The position numbers and the translations under genes are program-made. This document shows, piece by piece, positions 51,837-61,353 of a DNA stretch of 64,000 nt. This stretch comes from Streptomyces cupreus. GTDB taxonomy: Bacteria > Actinomycetota > Actinomycetes > Streptomycetales > Streptomycetaceae. A model generated the notes under the pieces. That model was not told the origin of the DNA. It worked only from the letters and a program-made list of their open reading frames with translations, and searched no databases. The stretch spans positions 1-64,000 of the forward strand of contig NZ_JACMSF010000031.1 in assembly GCF_014257025.1 (NCBI RefSeq). The letters run 5' to 3'. Each line of letters opens with the position of its first letter. Position 1 is the stretch's first letter.

Positions 51837-52547
51837 ATGCGACTGTTTCTGTCTGGGGCCCTGTTACTCCCCCTCGCCCTGCTCTCCGCCCCCGGGGTCG
51901 CGCATGCCGCCGAGCCGGAGAGCAGTTGTGCCGCGTCCGACGGGCGCTCCTTTCCGCTCACCACCCGGATCCATGGCGGTCCCAGCTCCTATGAGGCCGG
52001 GGGCGGGTACGGCACCTGGTATCTGGAGCTCACCAACAAGACCGGTGCGACCTGCGAGAACGTTCACCCCGTCGTCGTGCTCGTCGATGAGCGGCGGGTG
52101 CTCGGGGCCTCGCAGCCCCGGCTGGAGTTCTACACCGGCGGCCAGACCCACCCCGTCCGGTTCGAGACCACCGACCAGGACGAACTCGTCGGCGCCTTCG
52201 ACGGGTTCCCCGGGTTCACCGTCGGGCCTGGCAAGACCGTCACCGTGAAGGTGCGGCTCGCCGTCACCTCCGATGCCGTGCCCAATCGCGTCACCGCCAA
52301 CGCCGCCGTCGTACAGCGCCACGAAGACGACGGCGACTGGGTCGGGCAGTCCAACGACTATCGCTTCGGCATCGACTCCGAGCCCTCCGGCACCACCACC
52401 GCGGACCCCGAGCGATCCCCCGCCCCCCGCCTCCCCCTCGCCGAGGAGCTCGCCCGCACCGGCACCCCCGTCGTCGCCGTCGTCGCCACCCTCGCCACGC
52501 TGTTCACCGGGGGCGGCGCGCTGCTGCTCCTGCGGAGGCGCCGCTGA
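51837..52547 (+). CDS. Cell-wall-anchored surface protein with LARTG signal
   Basis: The product has 236 residues from ATG 51837; GTG 51831 is an alternative. A signal peptide (about 1-25) precedes a beta-sandwich-like domain with two cysteines (GTWYLELTNKTGATCENVHP). Near the C-terminus LARTG, a hydrophobic helix and an RRRR tail form a class E sortase signal. It should be covalently anchored to peptidoglycan. Function unknown. Confidence 0.82.
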   Translation: MRLFLSGALLLPLALLSAPGVAHAAEPESSCAASDGRSFPLTTRIHGGPSSYEAGGGYGTWYLELTNKTGATCENVHPVVVLVDERRVLGASQPRLEFYTGGQTHPVRFETTDQDELVGAFDGFPGFTVGPGKTVTVKVRLAVTSDAVPNRVTANAAVVQRHEDDGDWVGQSNDYRFGIDSEPSGTTTADPERSPAPRLPLAEELARTGTPVVAVVATLATLFTGGGALLLLRRRR

Positions 52548-52569
52548 GCCGGCGTCGTCGCGTGTCCGG

Positions 52570-53349
52570 TCAGACGAGGTCGACCAGGTTCGCGATCGAA
52601 TCGACCACCTTGGTCGGCCGGAACGGGAACCGGTCCATGTCTGCTTCGGCCGTGAGTCCCGTCAGCACGAGGAAGGTCCTCATGCCGGCCTCCAGGCCGG
52701 CCAGCACATCGGTGTCCATCCGGTCGCCGATCATGGCGCTGGACTCGGAGTGCGCACCGATGGCGTTCAGCCCGGTGCGCATCATCAGGGGGTTCGGCTT
52801 GCCGACGAAGTACGGTTCCTTGCCCGTCGCCTTGGTGATCAGCGCCGCCACCGAGCCTGTGGCGGGCAGCACACCTTCGTGGGAGGGGCCGGTGTTGTCC
52901 GGGTTGGTGGCGATGAAACGCGCACCCTCGTTGATGAGCCGAATCGCCTTGGTGAGAGCCTCGAAGGAATAGGTCCGAGTCTCACCCAGGATCACGAAGT
53001 CGGGGTCGGAGTCGGTGAGGATGTAGCCCACTTCATGCAGGGCCGTGGTGAGACCGGCCTCGCCGATCACATAGGCCGTTCCGTTCGGCCGCTGGCTGTC
53101 GACGAACTTCGCAGTGGCCAGGGCCGAGGTCCAGATGTTCTCGACCGGCACCTCAAGGCCTATGCGGTTGAGGCGGGCATGCAGATCACGAGCGGTGTAG
53201 ATGGAGTTGTTCGTGAGTACGAGGAAGGGTTTGCCGGAGTCGCGCAACTTCTTGATGAAGGCATCCGCGCCAGGGATGGGAACGCCCTCGTGCATCAGGA
53301 CGCCGTCCATGTCGGTCAGCCACGACTCGATGTGCTTGGGCTCTGTCAT
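52570..53349 (-). CDS. HAD-IIA phosphatase (NagD-like)
   Basis: The product has 259 residues. LTDMDGVLMHEGVPIPGA has the nucleophile Asp (DxD), VLTNNSIYTARDLHARL is motif II, KPNPLMMRTGL holds the Lys and AMIGDRMDTDVLAGLEAGM is motif IV. The cap region is the IIA type. NagD-family enzymes dephosphorylate nucleotides or sugar phosphates. Confidence 0.93.
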   Translation of the reverse strand: MTEPKHIESWLTDMDGVLMHEGVPIPGADAFIKKLRDSGKPFLVLTNNSIYTARDLHARLNRIGLEVPVENIWTSALATAKFVDSQRPNGTAYVIGEAGLTTALHEVGYILTDSDPDFVILGETRTYSFEALTKAIRLINEGARFIATNPDNTGPSHEGVLPATGSVAALITKATGKEPYFVGKPNPLMMRTGLNAIGAHSESSAMIGDRMDTDVLAGLEAGMRTFLVLTGLTAEADMDRFPFRPTKVVDSIANLVDLV

Positions 53350-53568
53350 GGGCGCGGACTCCTACGCAGTCGATCTACCGGACGGCCATGGTATGCGGTG
53401 GAGAACCTCCCGTACCGCCCTCCAACGTCGTCGACTCCATAGCGGACCCGGTCGACCGGATCTGAAACCCGGTCGTACCCGAATTCGACCCGTACGGAGC
53501 AGTCGGGCCCCGCTGAGGATGCGGGGACCGGCACCCAGGAGGAGTCTCCAGGTATCTGGAGGTTCACG

Positions 53569-54105
53569 ATGGGCTCACTGAAAGTCACTCTCTGTGCAGG
53601 TGTCGCGGTGATCGCCGCGGCGATCACCCCGGCGGCGTACGCGGCGGACGGAGGAGGTGGCATCGCCGTGAACCCCGCCTCGCCAGCCCCGGGCGCCGAC
53701 GTCGCGCTGCGGGTGACAGGCTGCGAGGAACGGACGGCGAGCGCCGTCTCGGCGGCGTTCGTCAGCGACGTCAAGCTCACCGTCACAAGCGAAGAGGGCA
53801 CCCTCGTCGGCGAGAGCCGCATCCGGTCCTCCCTGGAGATCGGCTCCTACGACATCACCGTCATCTGCGGGGACACCCGGCGCACGGTCGCGCTCCCGGT
53901 GGGGGAGACCCCCTCCGCGCCCTCCTCGCCGGTCGCCCCCGTGAAGGCGGGCGGCGGCGGTGCGGCGGCCCACATCGCCGCCGACGAGGACGCCCGTACG
54001 ACGGGACCCGGCACCGCCCACGCGGTGACCGGCCTCGTCCTCGCCGGAGTCGCGGCGACGGCCGTGGCGCTCAGAAGCGCCCGCCGGAGCCGCAGGACGG
54101 ACTGA
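53569..54105 (+). CDS. Secreted/membrane partner protein of a class F sortase
   Basis: The product has 178 residues. A signal peptide (about 1-25) precedes a beta-rich domain with two cysteines (RVTGCEERTASAV and ITVICGDTRRTVAL). A C-terminal hydrophobic segment (AVTGLVLAGVAATAVALRS) is followed by a basic tail RRSRRTD. No LPxTG or LAxTG is seen; a RTTGPG stretch precedes the hydrophobic part. The class F sortase gene follows 2 bases after its stop, so it is probably its dedicated partner or substrate. Confidence 0.78.
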   Translation: MGSLKVTLCAGVAVIAAAITPAAYAADGGGGIAVNPASPAPGADVALRVTGCEERTASAVSAAFVSDVKLTVTSEEGTLVGESRIRSSLEIGSYDITVICGDTRRTVALPVGETPSAPSSPVAPVKAGGGGAAAHIAADEDARTTGPGTAHAVTGLVLAGVAATAVALRSARRSRRTD

Positions 54106-54107
54106 CC

Positions 54108-54773
54108 ATGTCCGGCCATCACCGCCCCGCGCTCTCCGGCCGTCTGCTGACGGGCATGGCCTGGGCCGTGCTCCTGCTCGGGCTGTGGCTGTGGGGACGG
54201 GACGTCACCGACGTACGCGACGGGACATCCGCGCCCACCACCGGCGACATGGCCGCGGTCGGCCGCCCGCCCGACGTCGAACTGCCGCCCCCCGCCAGCC
54301 CGTTGGGCGAGGCGAGTCCCCAGCGTATCGACATACCCGGCCTCGGCATCCAGGCCCCCGTGGTGGCCAGCGGCCTCGACCCGCAGGGCGCCGTCGACGC
54401 ACCGCCCTTCGACCGGCCCGGAGTCGTCGGCTGGTACGCCGCCGGCGCGGCACCCGGCGCGAAGGGGGCGGCCCTGATGGTGGGCCATGTGGACACCGAG
54501 ACCCGGCCCGCCGTCTTCTACAAGATCAGCGCGCTGAAGCCCGGTGCGACGGTCCGGGTCATCCGCGACGACGGCCGGGTCGCCGAGTTCACCGTCGACG
54601 ACGTCCAGGTCGTCACCCGCGACCGCTTCGACGCCCGCCAGGCCTACGGGCCCCGCGAACCGGGCCGCGCCGAACTCCGGCTCATCACCTGCGGCGGAGC
54701 CTTCGACCGGGCGAGCCGCAGCTACACGGCGAACGTCGTGGTGTCGGCGTACCTCACGGGCACCGGTCTGTGA
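54108..54773 (+). CDS. Class F sortase
   Basis: The product has 221 residues. A TM helix (about 14-30) precedes a Pro-rich linker and the barrel. Catalytic His127 (LMVGHVDTE), Cys195 (LITCGGAF) and Arg204 (RASRSYTANV) fit the actinobacterial class F pattern, and LxTCGG differs from the LTTCTP of class E. It follows the secreted partner gene with 2 bases between, a common streptomycete pair. Confidence 0.88.
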   Translation: MSGHHRPALSGRLLTGMAWAVLLLGLWLWGRDVTDVRDGTSAPTTGDMAAVGRPPDVELPPPASPLGEASPQRIDIPGLGIQAPVVASGLDPQGAVDAPPFDRPGVVGWYAAGAAPGAKGAALMVGHVDTETRPAVFYKISALKPGATVRVIRDDGRVAEFTVDDVQVVTRDRFDARQAYGPREPGRAELRLITCGGAFDRASRSYTANVVVSAYLTGTGL

Positions 54774-55033
54774 GATCACCTGGCCCGGTCGACGACCCGC
54801 TCCCCCTGGAAGCCGCCGACCGGGCTGGTCCTCAACCGCGCGCGCTCGGGCTGCGGGAGTAACCCGACGGCAGCCGCGGGAGGCTTTGGTGTGGTCACGT
54901 GAGGGAGGCGACAGGCCGGGGGCTGGGGCCGCCCGCTACGACTCTAGAACGGAAGCGGTCCATGGCCTAGGGTCCGATCGGCCCTGGGACAAGGCCGGTG
55001 GCGCTGGGTGATCCGCGCAGGTGACGCGGTGGT

Positions 55034-55810
55034 CTACGGCTGCCCGCCGGGCGAATCCCCGGCCTCGCGCCGCAACTCCGCGTCGTCCGCGACCCGGTCG
55101 ATGACGTCCTGCGCCACCCGGTCCAGCGGCAGCCGGCGCCGCCGCGCGTACTGCCGTAGCGCCCCGAAGGCGTGGTCCGCGCCGGTTCCCCAGCGCTCGG
55201 CGAGCATGCCCTTGGCCTGCTCGATGCGCACCCTGCTGGACAGTGCTTCCTGCAACTGGCCCGCCAGCGTGCGGTACCTGACATGGGCGCGATGGTTCTG
55301 CAGCCCAACGGCCGCCGCGTCGGCCAGCGTCTGCGCCAGCCGCAACTCCCCGTCGCCGCCCGTCGCCGAGTCGTCCGGCAGCGCCGGCACGAACACGTTC
55401 AGCGCGCCGAGCAGCGTCTCCCGGCGGCGCAGCGGCACCGCGAAGGTCGCCGCGACATCATGGCGCAGCGCCCGCTCGGTGAACACCGGCCAGCGCGAAC
55501 CCGCGTGCGCCACGCTGATGGAGACCGGCGGGACCGGCTTCCCGGTGTCGTAACACTCCAGGCAGGGCCCGCCGCCGGACTGGGCCTGGAGCAGATCCAG
55601 CGCGAGCTCCCGCTGCCGGCTGCTCCCGGCCAGCGAGACGGTACGGCCTCCGTCGATCAGCATGAACCCGGCCGCCCGCGCGGCCAGCAGGTCCACGCAA
55701 TGGTCGGAGACCCGTTGTAAGTAGTCGGTGGCCTCGAATCCGTCGGTCAGCGTGTCCGCCGCCTCCACCAGCGCCGCGGCCAGCCGAGTCTCCCGGGTGG
55801 TGCACCGCAT
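55034..55810 (-). CDS. GAF-ANTAR regulator
   Basis: The product has 258 residues from ATG 55810; an in-frame GTG lies 6 bases upstream. Residues about 30-180 form a GAF sensor (DHCVDLLAARAAGFMLIDGG, VFTERALRHDVAATFAVPLRRRETLLGALNVF). The C-terminal 55 residues are an ANTAR RNA-binding domain (RVRIEQAKGMLAERWG and DHAFGALRQYARRRRLPLDRVAQDVID). ANTAR proteins bind paired hairpins in nascent RNA to prevent termination. The target is unknown. Confidence 0.9.
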   Translation of the reverse strand: MRCTTRETRLAAALVEAADTLTDGFEATDYLQRVSDHCVDLLAARAAGFMLIDGGRTVSLAGSSRQRELALDLLQAQSGGGPCLECYDTGKPVPPVSISVAHAGSRWPVFTERALRHDVAATFAVPLRRRETLLGALNVFVPALPDDSATGGDGELRLAQTLADAAAVGLQNHRAHVRYRTLAGQLQEALSSRVRIEQAKGMLAERWGTGADHAFGALRQYARRRRLPLDRVAQDVIDRVADDAELRREAGDSPGGQP

Positions 55811-55970
55811 GCCCACGTCCCTTCCCCTGTCCGCGTCCCCGCTCAGCGGCGCACCTACCCTCGCCCCCGGGGGTGTAACAGCTCGCGGACAAGGCACGGC
55901 CGATCTCGTGTGCCAAGGGACGCGTATGTCAGGATTGAGACTTGGAACAGTGCACCCAAGGGGGAGTTGG

Positions 55971-56990
55971 ATGTACGGCAGTAGGGGGGCCCGGAGGGGG
56001 GCGTCCGCGGTGGTGCTGGGGGCTGCACTGCTGATCGCGGGATGTTCCTCCTCGGACGACGGGGGTGACGAGCCGGAGAACTCCGGCGCCGGCATCACCC
56101 AGCAGCCCAAGGAGGTCGACCCGTTCTGGGTCAACCCGGAAGGCAACGCGGCCCAGCAGGTGGCCGACTACGAGAAGGCGGGCAAGGAGGCCGACGCCGA
56201 GCAGATCCGCAAGATCGCCGAGCAGCCGACCGGCGAGTGGATCGGCCCGGAGAACCCGGAGGACGAGGCCCGCGGCTTCACCGAGGCCGCGGACAAGGCG
56301 GGCCGCACGGCGCTGCTGGTCCTCTACAACATCCCGCACCGCGACTGCGGCCAGTACTCACAGGGCGGCGCGGCCGACGGCAACGCCTACCGCTCCTGGA
56401 TCGACGGTGTCGCCAAGGGCATCGGCGACCGCTCGGCCACGGTCATCCTCGAACCGGACGCGGTACTGCACCTCGTGGACGGCTGCACCCCGGACGAGTT
56501 CCACGAGGAGCGCTACGACCTCCTCAAGGGCGCGATCGAGAAGCTCAAGTCCCTGAAGAACACGAAGGTGTACCTGGACGCGGGCAACGCGGGCTGGGGC
56601 AACCCGGACCAGATCTTCGAGCCCCTCCAGTGGGCGGGCATCGTCCGGGCGGACGGCTTCTCGGTCAACGTCTCGAACTTCTACAGGACCGAGGACTCCA
56701 TCCAGTACGGCAAGGACCTGTCGGCGAAGGTGGGCGACAAGCCCTTCGTCATCGACACCAGCCGTAACGGCAACGGCCCTTACGAGGACGGCGACCCGGC
56801 CGAGCGCTGGTGCAACCCGCCGGGCCGGGCCCTGGGCGAGACCCCGACGACAAAGACGGCGGACCCGCTGGTGGACGCGTACGTCTGGGTCAAGCGCCCG
56901 GGTGAATCGGACGGCGAGTGCAAGGGCGGTCCGAAGGCGGGCGAGTGGTGGGCGGAGTACGCGCTCGGTCTTGCCGAAGCCTCCAGGTGA
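55971..56990 (+). CDS. GH6 glycoside hydrolase lipoprotein (CslZ-type)
   Basis: The product has 339 residues from ATG 55971, with GGGGGAG upstream; in-frame ATG 55926 is an alternative. The lipobox LLIAGC gives Cys25, so the enzyme is membrane-anchored outside the cell. GH6 signatures are ALLVLYNIPHRDCGQYSQGG, VILEPDAVLHLV with the catalytic Asp, VYLDAGNAGWG and FVIDTSRNGNGP. It cleaves beta-1,4-glucan. In Streptomyces a GH6 gene next to glxA and cslA takes part in tip-glycan processing. It is convergent with glxA. Confidence 0.92.
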   Translation: MYGSRGARRGASAVVLGAALLIAGCSSSDDGGDEPENSGAGITQQPKEVDPFWVNPEGNAAQQVADYEKAGKEADAEQIRKIAEQPTGEWIGPENPEDEARGFTEAADKAGRTALLVLYNIPHRDCGQYSQGGAADGNAYRSWIDGVAKGIGDRSATVILEPDAVLHLVDGCTPDEFHEERYDLLKGAIEKLKSLKNTKVYLDAGNAGWGNPDQIFEPLQWAGIVRADGFSVNVSNFYRTEDSIQYGKDLSAKVGDKPFVIDTSRNGNGPYEDGDPAERWCNPPGRALGETPTTKTADPLVDAYVWVKRPGESDGECKGGPKAGEWWAEYALGLAEASR

Positions 56991-56991
56991 A

Positions 56992-57021
56992 AGTCCCGCG
57001 CCCCGAGAGGGGCGCGGGACT
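56992..57021. terminator. Strong bidirectional terminator between GH6 and glxA
   Basis: A perfect 13-bp stem (AGTCCCGCGCCCC and complement) closes a GAGA loop between convergent genes. Confidence 0.85.
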
Positions 57022-57026
57022 CCGCT

Positions 57027-58964
57027 TCAGGGGACTCGAACCCACTGTGCCTCTGACGGCACCCCTTGATCATCCACAACGAACAGCATGTACCACCCGG
57101 CTTGAACAAGGTTCTTGTTCTCCGGCACAGTCACCGTCACCTTGTTCCCCTCGGTCGTGAAGTCCAGCGCGATGGACCGCTGATCCACGTCCGTCACATG
57201 CGTGGCCGCACTCGGCCGGATCAACCGCACCTTCTTGATGGACGAGGCGTGCTGAGAGGTGAACGTCCCGGACTCGCCGCGCTCGATGGTCTCCGTCCCC
57301 TTGGACAGCGACGGACGTGAGCCCTGGTACAGATACGGCGGCGTGTAGATCTCGATCCGCTGCTCGAACTTCCCCGGCTTGGTGTTCGCCTTGTCGGAGT
57401 AGAGCGAGTCAGAACCGAAGAACATCACACGCCCGTCGGGCAGCAGCACAGAACCGGAGTGGTAGTTCCGCCCGACCAGCGGATCGGCGACCTGATCGAA
57501 GGAGTTGGCAGTGGGGTCGTAGATCCGGGCCTGGAGGATGTTGGAGTCCCCCCGCCCGCGATAGTCCTCGGAACCGCCCGACACCAGCACGGTGTCGTCG
57601 GGCAGCACAGAGGCCTGCGGATACCGGGTCCCCTTCTCCAGCGAGGGCCCGTCCACGAACTTCGGGCTGTCTGCCTTCAGATCGATGATCCGGGTCTTCT
57701 CACTGGACAGCTTGGACTCACCGACGCCACCGCCGCCGATGACCATGTACTTCTCGTCCTGAGCCGGAGGCAGCAGCACGGTCCCGGAGGTCTCCAGCTT
57801 GTCGGCGTCGCTCAGCCCGGGCAGCTTGGTGAACTTGTTGGTGTCCACGTCCCAGACACCGGGGTCACGCCCGACATCGTCGGGCCCGTACCCCGCGTTG
57901 GACCCGGAGTAGAAGACCTTCCCGTTCTGCATCAGGAACAGCGCCGGATACGTCGGGAACTGCCGGATCTTCTCCGTGTACGTCCACTTCTTGGTCTCGG
58001 GGTCGAAGATCTCGTTCTTGCCCGGCACCAACTGCCCGATGTCATCGAGCCCGGAGACGCTGAGAATCCTCCCGTCGCTCAGCGTGGTGAGCGTCGGATA
58101 CCAGCGGGCCTCCTTCATCGGGTCGACCTTGATGTACTTCTCGGCGACCGGATCGAACTCGTAGGCGTCCCGGATGCCCTGGAAGTCCTTCTTGTCCAGC
58201 GCGAGCTTCTGCGCGATGCCGTAGGTGTTCCGCGCGTCGGTACCGGACAGGCCCTGCACGCGGTAGTTGTCCTCGGTGCCGGTCTCGTACTTGGAGCCGC
58301 TCTTCTGCGCCTCGACGTAGATCCGGCCGAGGCCGGGGTCGTTGCGCAGGAACTCGCCGGTCTCCTTGTCGAAGACCTTCTTCGCGCGCGGCACCAGCAC
58401 CGGGTCCTTGGAGACGAACGTCTTGCCGTTCTCCTTGCCGGTGAACTTGGTCCCGGCAGGCAGGGTGATCGGCTCGTCCGGGTTCTCGTTGTGGACGATC
58501 ATCAGGCCGCCGGCCTTGGTGACGTCACCCTTGAGCTTCTCGTACCGCTTGGTGCCGCCCGCGATCAGCAGATTGCCGTTCGCCAGCTGTGTGTGGCCCG
58601 TGCAGAACAGATCGCTCGGTGTCGGCACCTTCTTGATCGTGCCCTTGACCGGGTCCCAGATCCGGGTGTCGAACTTCTTCGCGTCGAAGTTCTCCTGGTT
58701 GTTGCCGGAACCCGCGACGAGCAGCACCTTCCCGGTGCGCAGCAGCGCCGCGTGGATGGTGTTCTGCCGGTACTCCTCGGGGAACTCGACGATCTCCCAG
58801 TGACCGTTGTCGGCTTTGTACTCCGGTCTGTTGATCTGGTACTGGTGGTATTTCTCGGTGCCGAAGCGGTAGAGCCACGGACCGTTCATCCCGGCCAGCG
58901 CGAGCACCACCGCCGTGCCTATCGCGAGTCGACGGACACGGCGGCGGCCGGCCTGGTCTTTCAT
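57027..58964 (-). CDS. glxA: Galactose-oxidase-like copper radical oxidase GlxA
   Basis: The product has 645 residues. A TM anchor (about 13-31) precedes a seven-bladed Kelch-type domain and a C-terminal beta domain. Cys121 in DLFCTGHTQL corresponds to the Cys of the thioether Cys-Tyr cofactor in GlxA of S. lividans. Its stop-side neighbour is the convergent GH6 gene, and its start overlaps cslA by four bases. With CslA it makes and modifies the glycan at hyphal tips, needed for normal morphology. Confidence 0.93.
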   Translation of the reverse strand: MKDQAGRRRVRRLAIGTAVVLALAGMNGPWLYRFGTEKYHQYQINRPEYKADNGHWEIVEFPEEYRQNTIHAALLRTGKVLLVAGSGNNQENFDAKKFDTRIWDPVKGTIKKVPTPSDLFCTGHTQLANGNLLIAGGTKRYEKLKGDVTKAGGLMIVHNENPDEPITLPAGTKFTGKENGKTFVSKDPVLVPRAKKVFDKETGEFLRNDPGLGRIYVEAQKSGSKYETGTEDNYRVQGLSGTDARNTYGIAQKLALDKKDFQGIRDAYEFDPVAEKYIKVDPMKEARWYPTLTTLSDGRILSVSGLDDIGQLVPGKNEIFDPETKKWTYTEKIRQFPTYPALFLMQNGKVFYSGSNAGYGPDDVGRDPGVWDVDTNKFTKLPGLSDADKLETSGTVLLPPAQDEKYMVIGGGGVGESKLSSEKTRIIDLKADSPKFVDGPSLEKGTRYPQASVLPDDTVLVSGGSEDYRGRGDSNILQARIYDPTANSFDQVADPLVGRNYHSGSVLLPDGRVMFFGSDSLYSDKANTKPGKFEQRIEIYTPPYLYQGSRPSLSKGTETIERGESGTFTSQHASSIKKVRLIRPSAATHVTDVDQRSIALDFTTEGNKVTVTVPENKNLVQAGWYMLFVVDDQGVPSEAQWVRVP

Positions 58965-60934
58965 TCCTTACGTCCCCCAAGTCCACCCAGGGCGATCTGC
59001 ATGGTCTGGTCGGTGCCGCCGCCCTGCGAGGCGGCCCAACTCGGCTTGTGCTGCGGGCTGTGGTGCGCGCCCCCCTGGCCCGGCAGCGGCTGAGCCTGGT
59101 GCGGCAGCATCGGGGCGGCCGCCTCCGGCTCGGCCGGGACCGGCGGCTTCTTCTTCGCCTGCCGCAGCATGTGCCGCCAGGCGAAGACCGGGGTGGCGGT
59201 GATCAGCATGGCGAACGTCGCCCAGATGACCATCGCGGGGTGTGCGTGCCCGTAGACGAAACCGGCGGCGATCGACGCGCCGAAGATCAGGATGAAGTAC
59301 CAGTGGTAGCGGAAGGTCCCGAACCAGCGGTCGGGGCTGGCCGAGTCGCCCTTGGGTGTCACGACGAACTTGCTCTTGCGGCGCAGCACCGAGTCGATCA
59401 GCGCCTTGGCGTACAGCGGCGCCGACAGCGCGGACATCACCATGCCGGCCACCCCGCCGGAGCCCTCGGGCTCGTGCGGCGAGACGTTGTGGCGGCGGTT
59501 CCAGACGTAGAGGCCGATCTGGAGCGCGGAGGCGTTGCCGTAGAGCATCAGCCATATCGTCGGGTCGATGTTCACACCCGAGGCGCCGAGGCCCAGGAAC
59601 AGGGCGCAGCTGAGGGCGGCGAGGATCCAGTTCAGGGCGGACATCGGGTAGAAGATGATCATCATCGTGTAGTTGAAGAGCTTGCTCGGCGGCAGCGAGT
59701 ACCAGCCCTTCCAGTACTGCTTGAGGATCGTCTCGTACGTCCCTCGCGACCAGCGCATCTGCTGGGTGAAGAAGTCCGTCCAGGCGCTCGGGCCCTCACC
59801 GACGGCCAGCACGTCCGGGGTGTAGACCGAGCGCCACTTCTTGCCCGTCGCCGGGTTCTTGTGGCGGTGGATCTCGAAGCCGGTCGCCATGTCCTCGGTG
59901 ATCGAGTCGTACAGACCGCCGATCTGCTTGAGCGCCTTGATGCGCACGGCGTTCGACGTACCCACGAACATCGGGGAGCCGTAGCGGTTGCCCGCGCGCT
60001 GGATGAGGGCGTGGAAGAGGAACTGCTGGGACTCGGCGGCCTTGGTGACGAAGTTGTCGTAGTTGCCGTAGACCTGCGGGCCGATGACGAAGCCGACGTT
60101 CGGGTCGCGGAAGAAGCCGAGCATGCGCTCCAGGTAGTTGGGGAGCGGGACATGGTCGGTGTCGACGGAGGCGAAGTAGTCGTAGTCGTCGCCGTGCGCG
60201 TCCAGCCAGGCGTTGTAGTTGCCGTGCTTGGTCTTGGCGCGGTGCGGGCCCTTGGCCTGGTTCCACTTCGCGATGCCCTTGCGGGAGAAGTGGTGCACGC
60301 CGAGCCGGGCGCAGACCTCCTTGACCTCCGGGTCGTCGCCCTCGTCGAGCAGCCAGACGTGCAGCAGACCCCGGTGGCGCAGCTTGACCGCCGCCTCCAG
60401 GGTCTTCGTCACCATCTCCAGCGGCTCCTTGCCGGGCACGAAGGAGGTCAGGAAGGCGACTCTCGTGCCGGACTCGGGCACCACCGGGATCGGGTCGCGG
60501 GCGACCAGGGTGGCGTGCGCGTTGGACAGCACGTTCATGCAGCGGAAGAACTCGATCAGGCCGATCGAGACGAGCATCACGATGTCGAGCGCCGGCAGGA
60601 AGTCGTATTCGACGTAGTCGCGTTCGGTCCAGTGCTCGGGCTGGAGCAGCCAGGCCAGCAGCACCAGCGAGAGCAGGGGCGCCGCCGCGAGCATCAGCGC
60701 GACGCGGATGCGGTGCGGCTCCTGAGAGATCAGCGAGCGGTACTGCACCCGGTACGGCTTGTTCGGATCGGGCTGGGTGAGGGGGCCGGCCAGCCGGCTG
60801 TAGTGCTCGTAGTCGTACTTGGGCAGCGTCTTCTTGATGCGCCTGAACGCCCCGGTCCGATGAGTTGGCACTCTGAGCTGAGTGGTCTGTGACGGGTCGG
60901 AGTCCGGCCGGGCGCCCGTCGGCGTCGACGTCAT
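58961..60934 (-). CDS. cslA: Cellulose-synthase-like protein CslA
   Basis: The product has 657 residues. TM segments flank a GT2 domain with Asp197 (LLDEGDD), SVDTD at 256-260 and TED at 346-348, and the acceptor motif QQMRW at 391-395. No PilZ domain is seen, so it is not c-di-GMP-regulated in the usual way. The C-terminal tail is Pro/His/Gln-rich. It polymerises a beta-glucan at hyphal tips; glxA follows by ATGA overlap. Confidence 0.95.
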   Translation of the reverse strand: MTSTPTGARPDSDPSQTTQLRVPTHRTGAFRRIKKTLPKYDYEHYSRLAGPLTQPDPNKPYRVQYRSLISQEPHRIRVALMLAAAPLLSLVLLAWLLQPEHWTERDYVEYDFLPALDIVMLVSIGLIEFFRCMNVLSNAHATLVARDPIPVVPESGTRVAFLTSFVPGKEPLEMVTKTLEAAVKLRHRGLLHVWLLDEGDDPEVKEVCARLGVHHFSRKGIAKWNQAKGPHRAKTKHGNYNAWLDAHGDDYDYFASVDTDHVPLPNYLERMLGFFRDPNVGFVIGPQVYGNYDNFVTKAAESQQFLFHALIQRAGNRYGSPMFVGTSNAVRIKALKQIGGLYDSITEDMATGFEIHRHKNPATGKKWRSVYTPDVLAVGEGPSAWTDFFTQQMRWSRGTYETILKQYWKGWYSLPPSKLFNYTMMIIFYPMSALNWILAALSCALFLGLGASGVNIDPTIWLMLYGNASALQIGLYVWNRRHNVSPHEPEGSGGVAGMVMSALSAPLYAKALIDSVLRRKSKFVVTPKGDSASPDRWFGTFRYHWYFILIFGASIAAGFVYGHAHPAMVIWATFAMLITATPVFAWRHMLRQAKKKPPVPAEPEAAAPMLPHQAQPLPGQGGAHHSPQHKPSWAASQGGGTDQTMQIALGGLGGRKE

Positions 60935-61353
60935 GAGTCATCCCCCCACACGCAGGTCACCGCGTGTCTGTCGGTTCCTTCGTCTGCTTCGGTCCCCCTC
61001 GACCTTCACAGACGTATCAGTGGTGGGTCACAGTCACCACATCTTCCACTTCATAGACATGGAACCGCGACCTTCCGGTTGCATGATGCCCCCCTCGGCA
61101 TCCGTTCATGAACGGGGCCCCTCTCCCCGTCGAAGCGAGCAACCGGTTTCTTGCCCCCCAACTGCCGCAAATCCACAGCAGCTTGAAGGACCAGGGTTCT
61201 ACGGCGTTCAGCATGATCGCAAGATGCGAAACGCGGTGTTTACCGGTCATACGCGTTCATTGTGGCCCCTGTGGGGGTCTTGTGTACCCCTTGTGGAAAG
61301 GTCGCCCGGATACACAAGAAGCCCCTCGCGTCCGCGAGAGGCTTCCCGGTCTG
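60935..61353. other. 419-base intergenic region upstream of cslA
   Basis: No credible gene is present on either strand. It holds the cslA promoter region, and an AT-richer stretch at about 61190-61260. No hairpin other than that at 61319-61344 stands out. Confidence 0.5.
61319..61344 (-). terminator. Terminator of tRNA-Lys
   Basis: AAGCCCCTCGCG and CGCGAGAGGCTT form a stem (11 of 12 pairs) just past the tRNA-Lys 3' end. Confidence 0.75.

Noticed and set aside
59048..60892. 614-codon open frame on the plus strand
   Set aside because: Antisense to cslA, which has all GT2 motifs; the translation is low-complexity Arg/Val/Gly.
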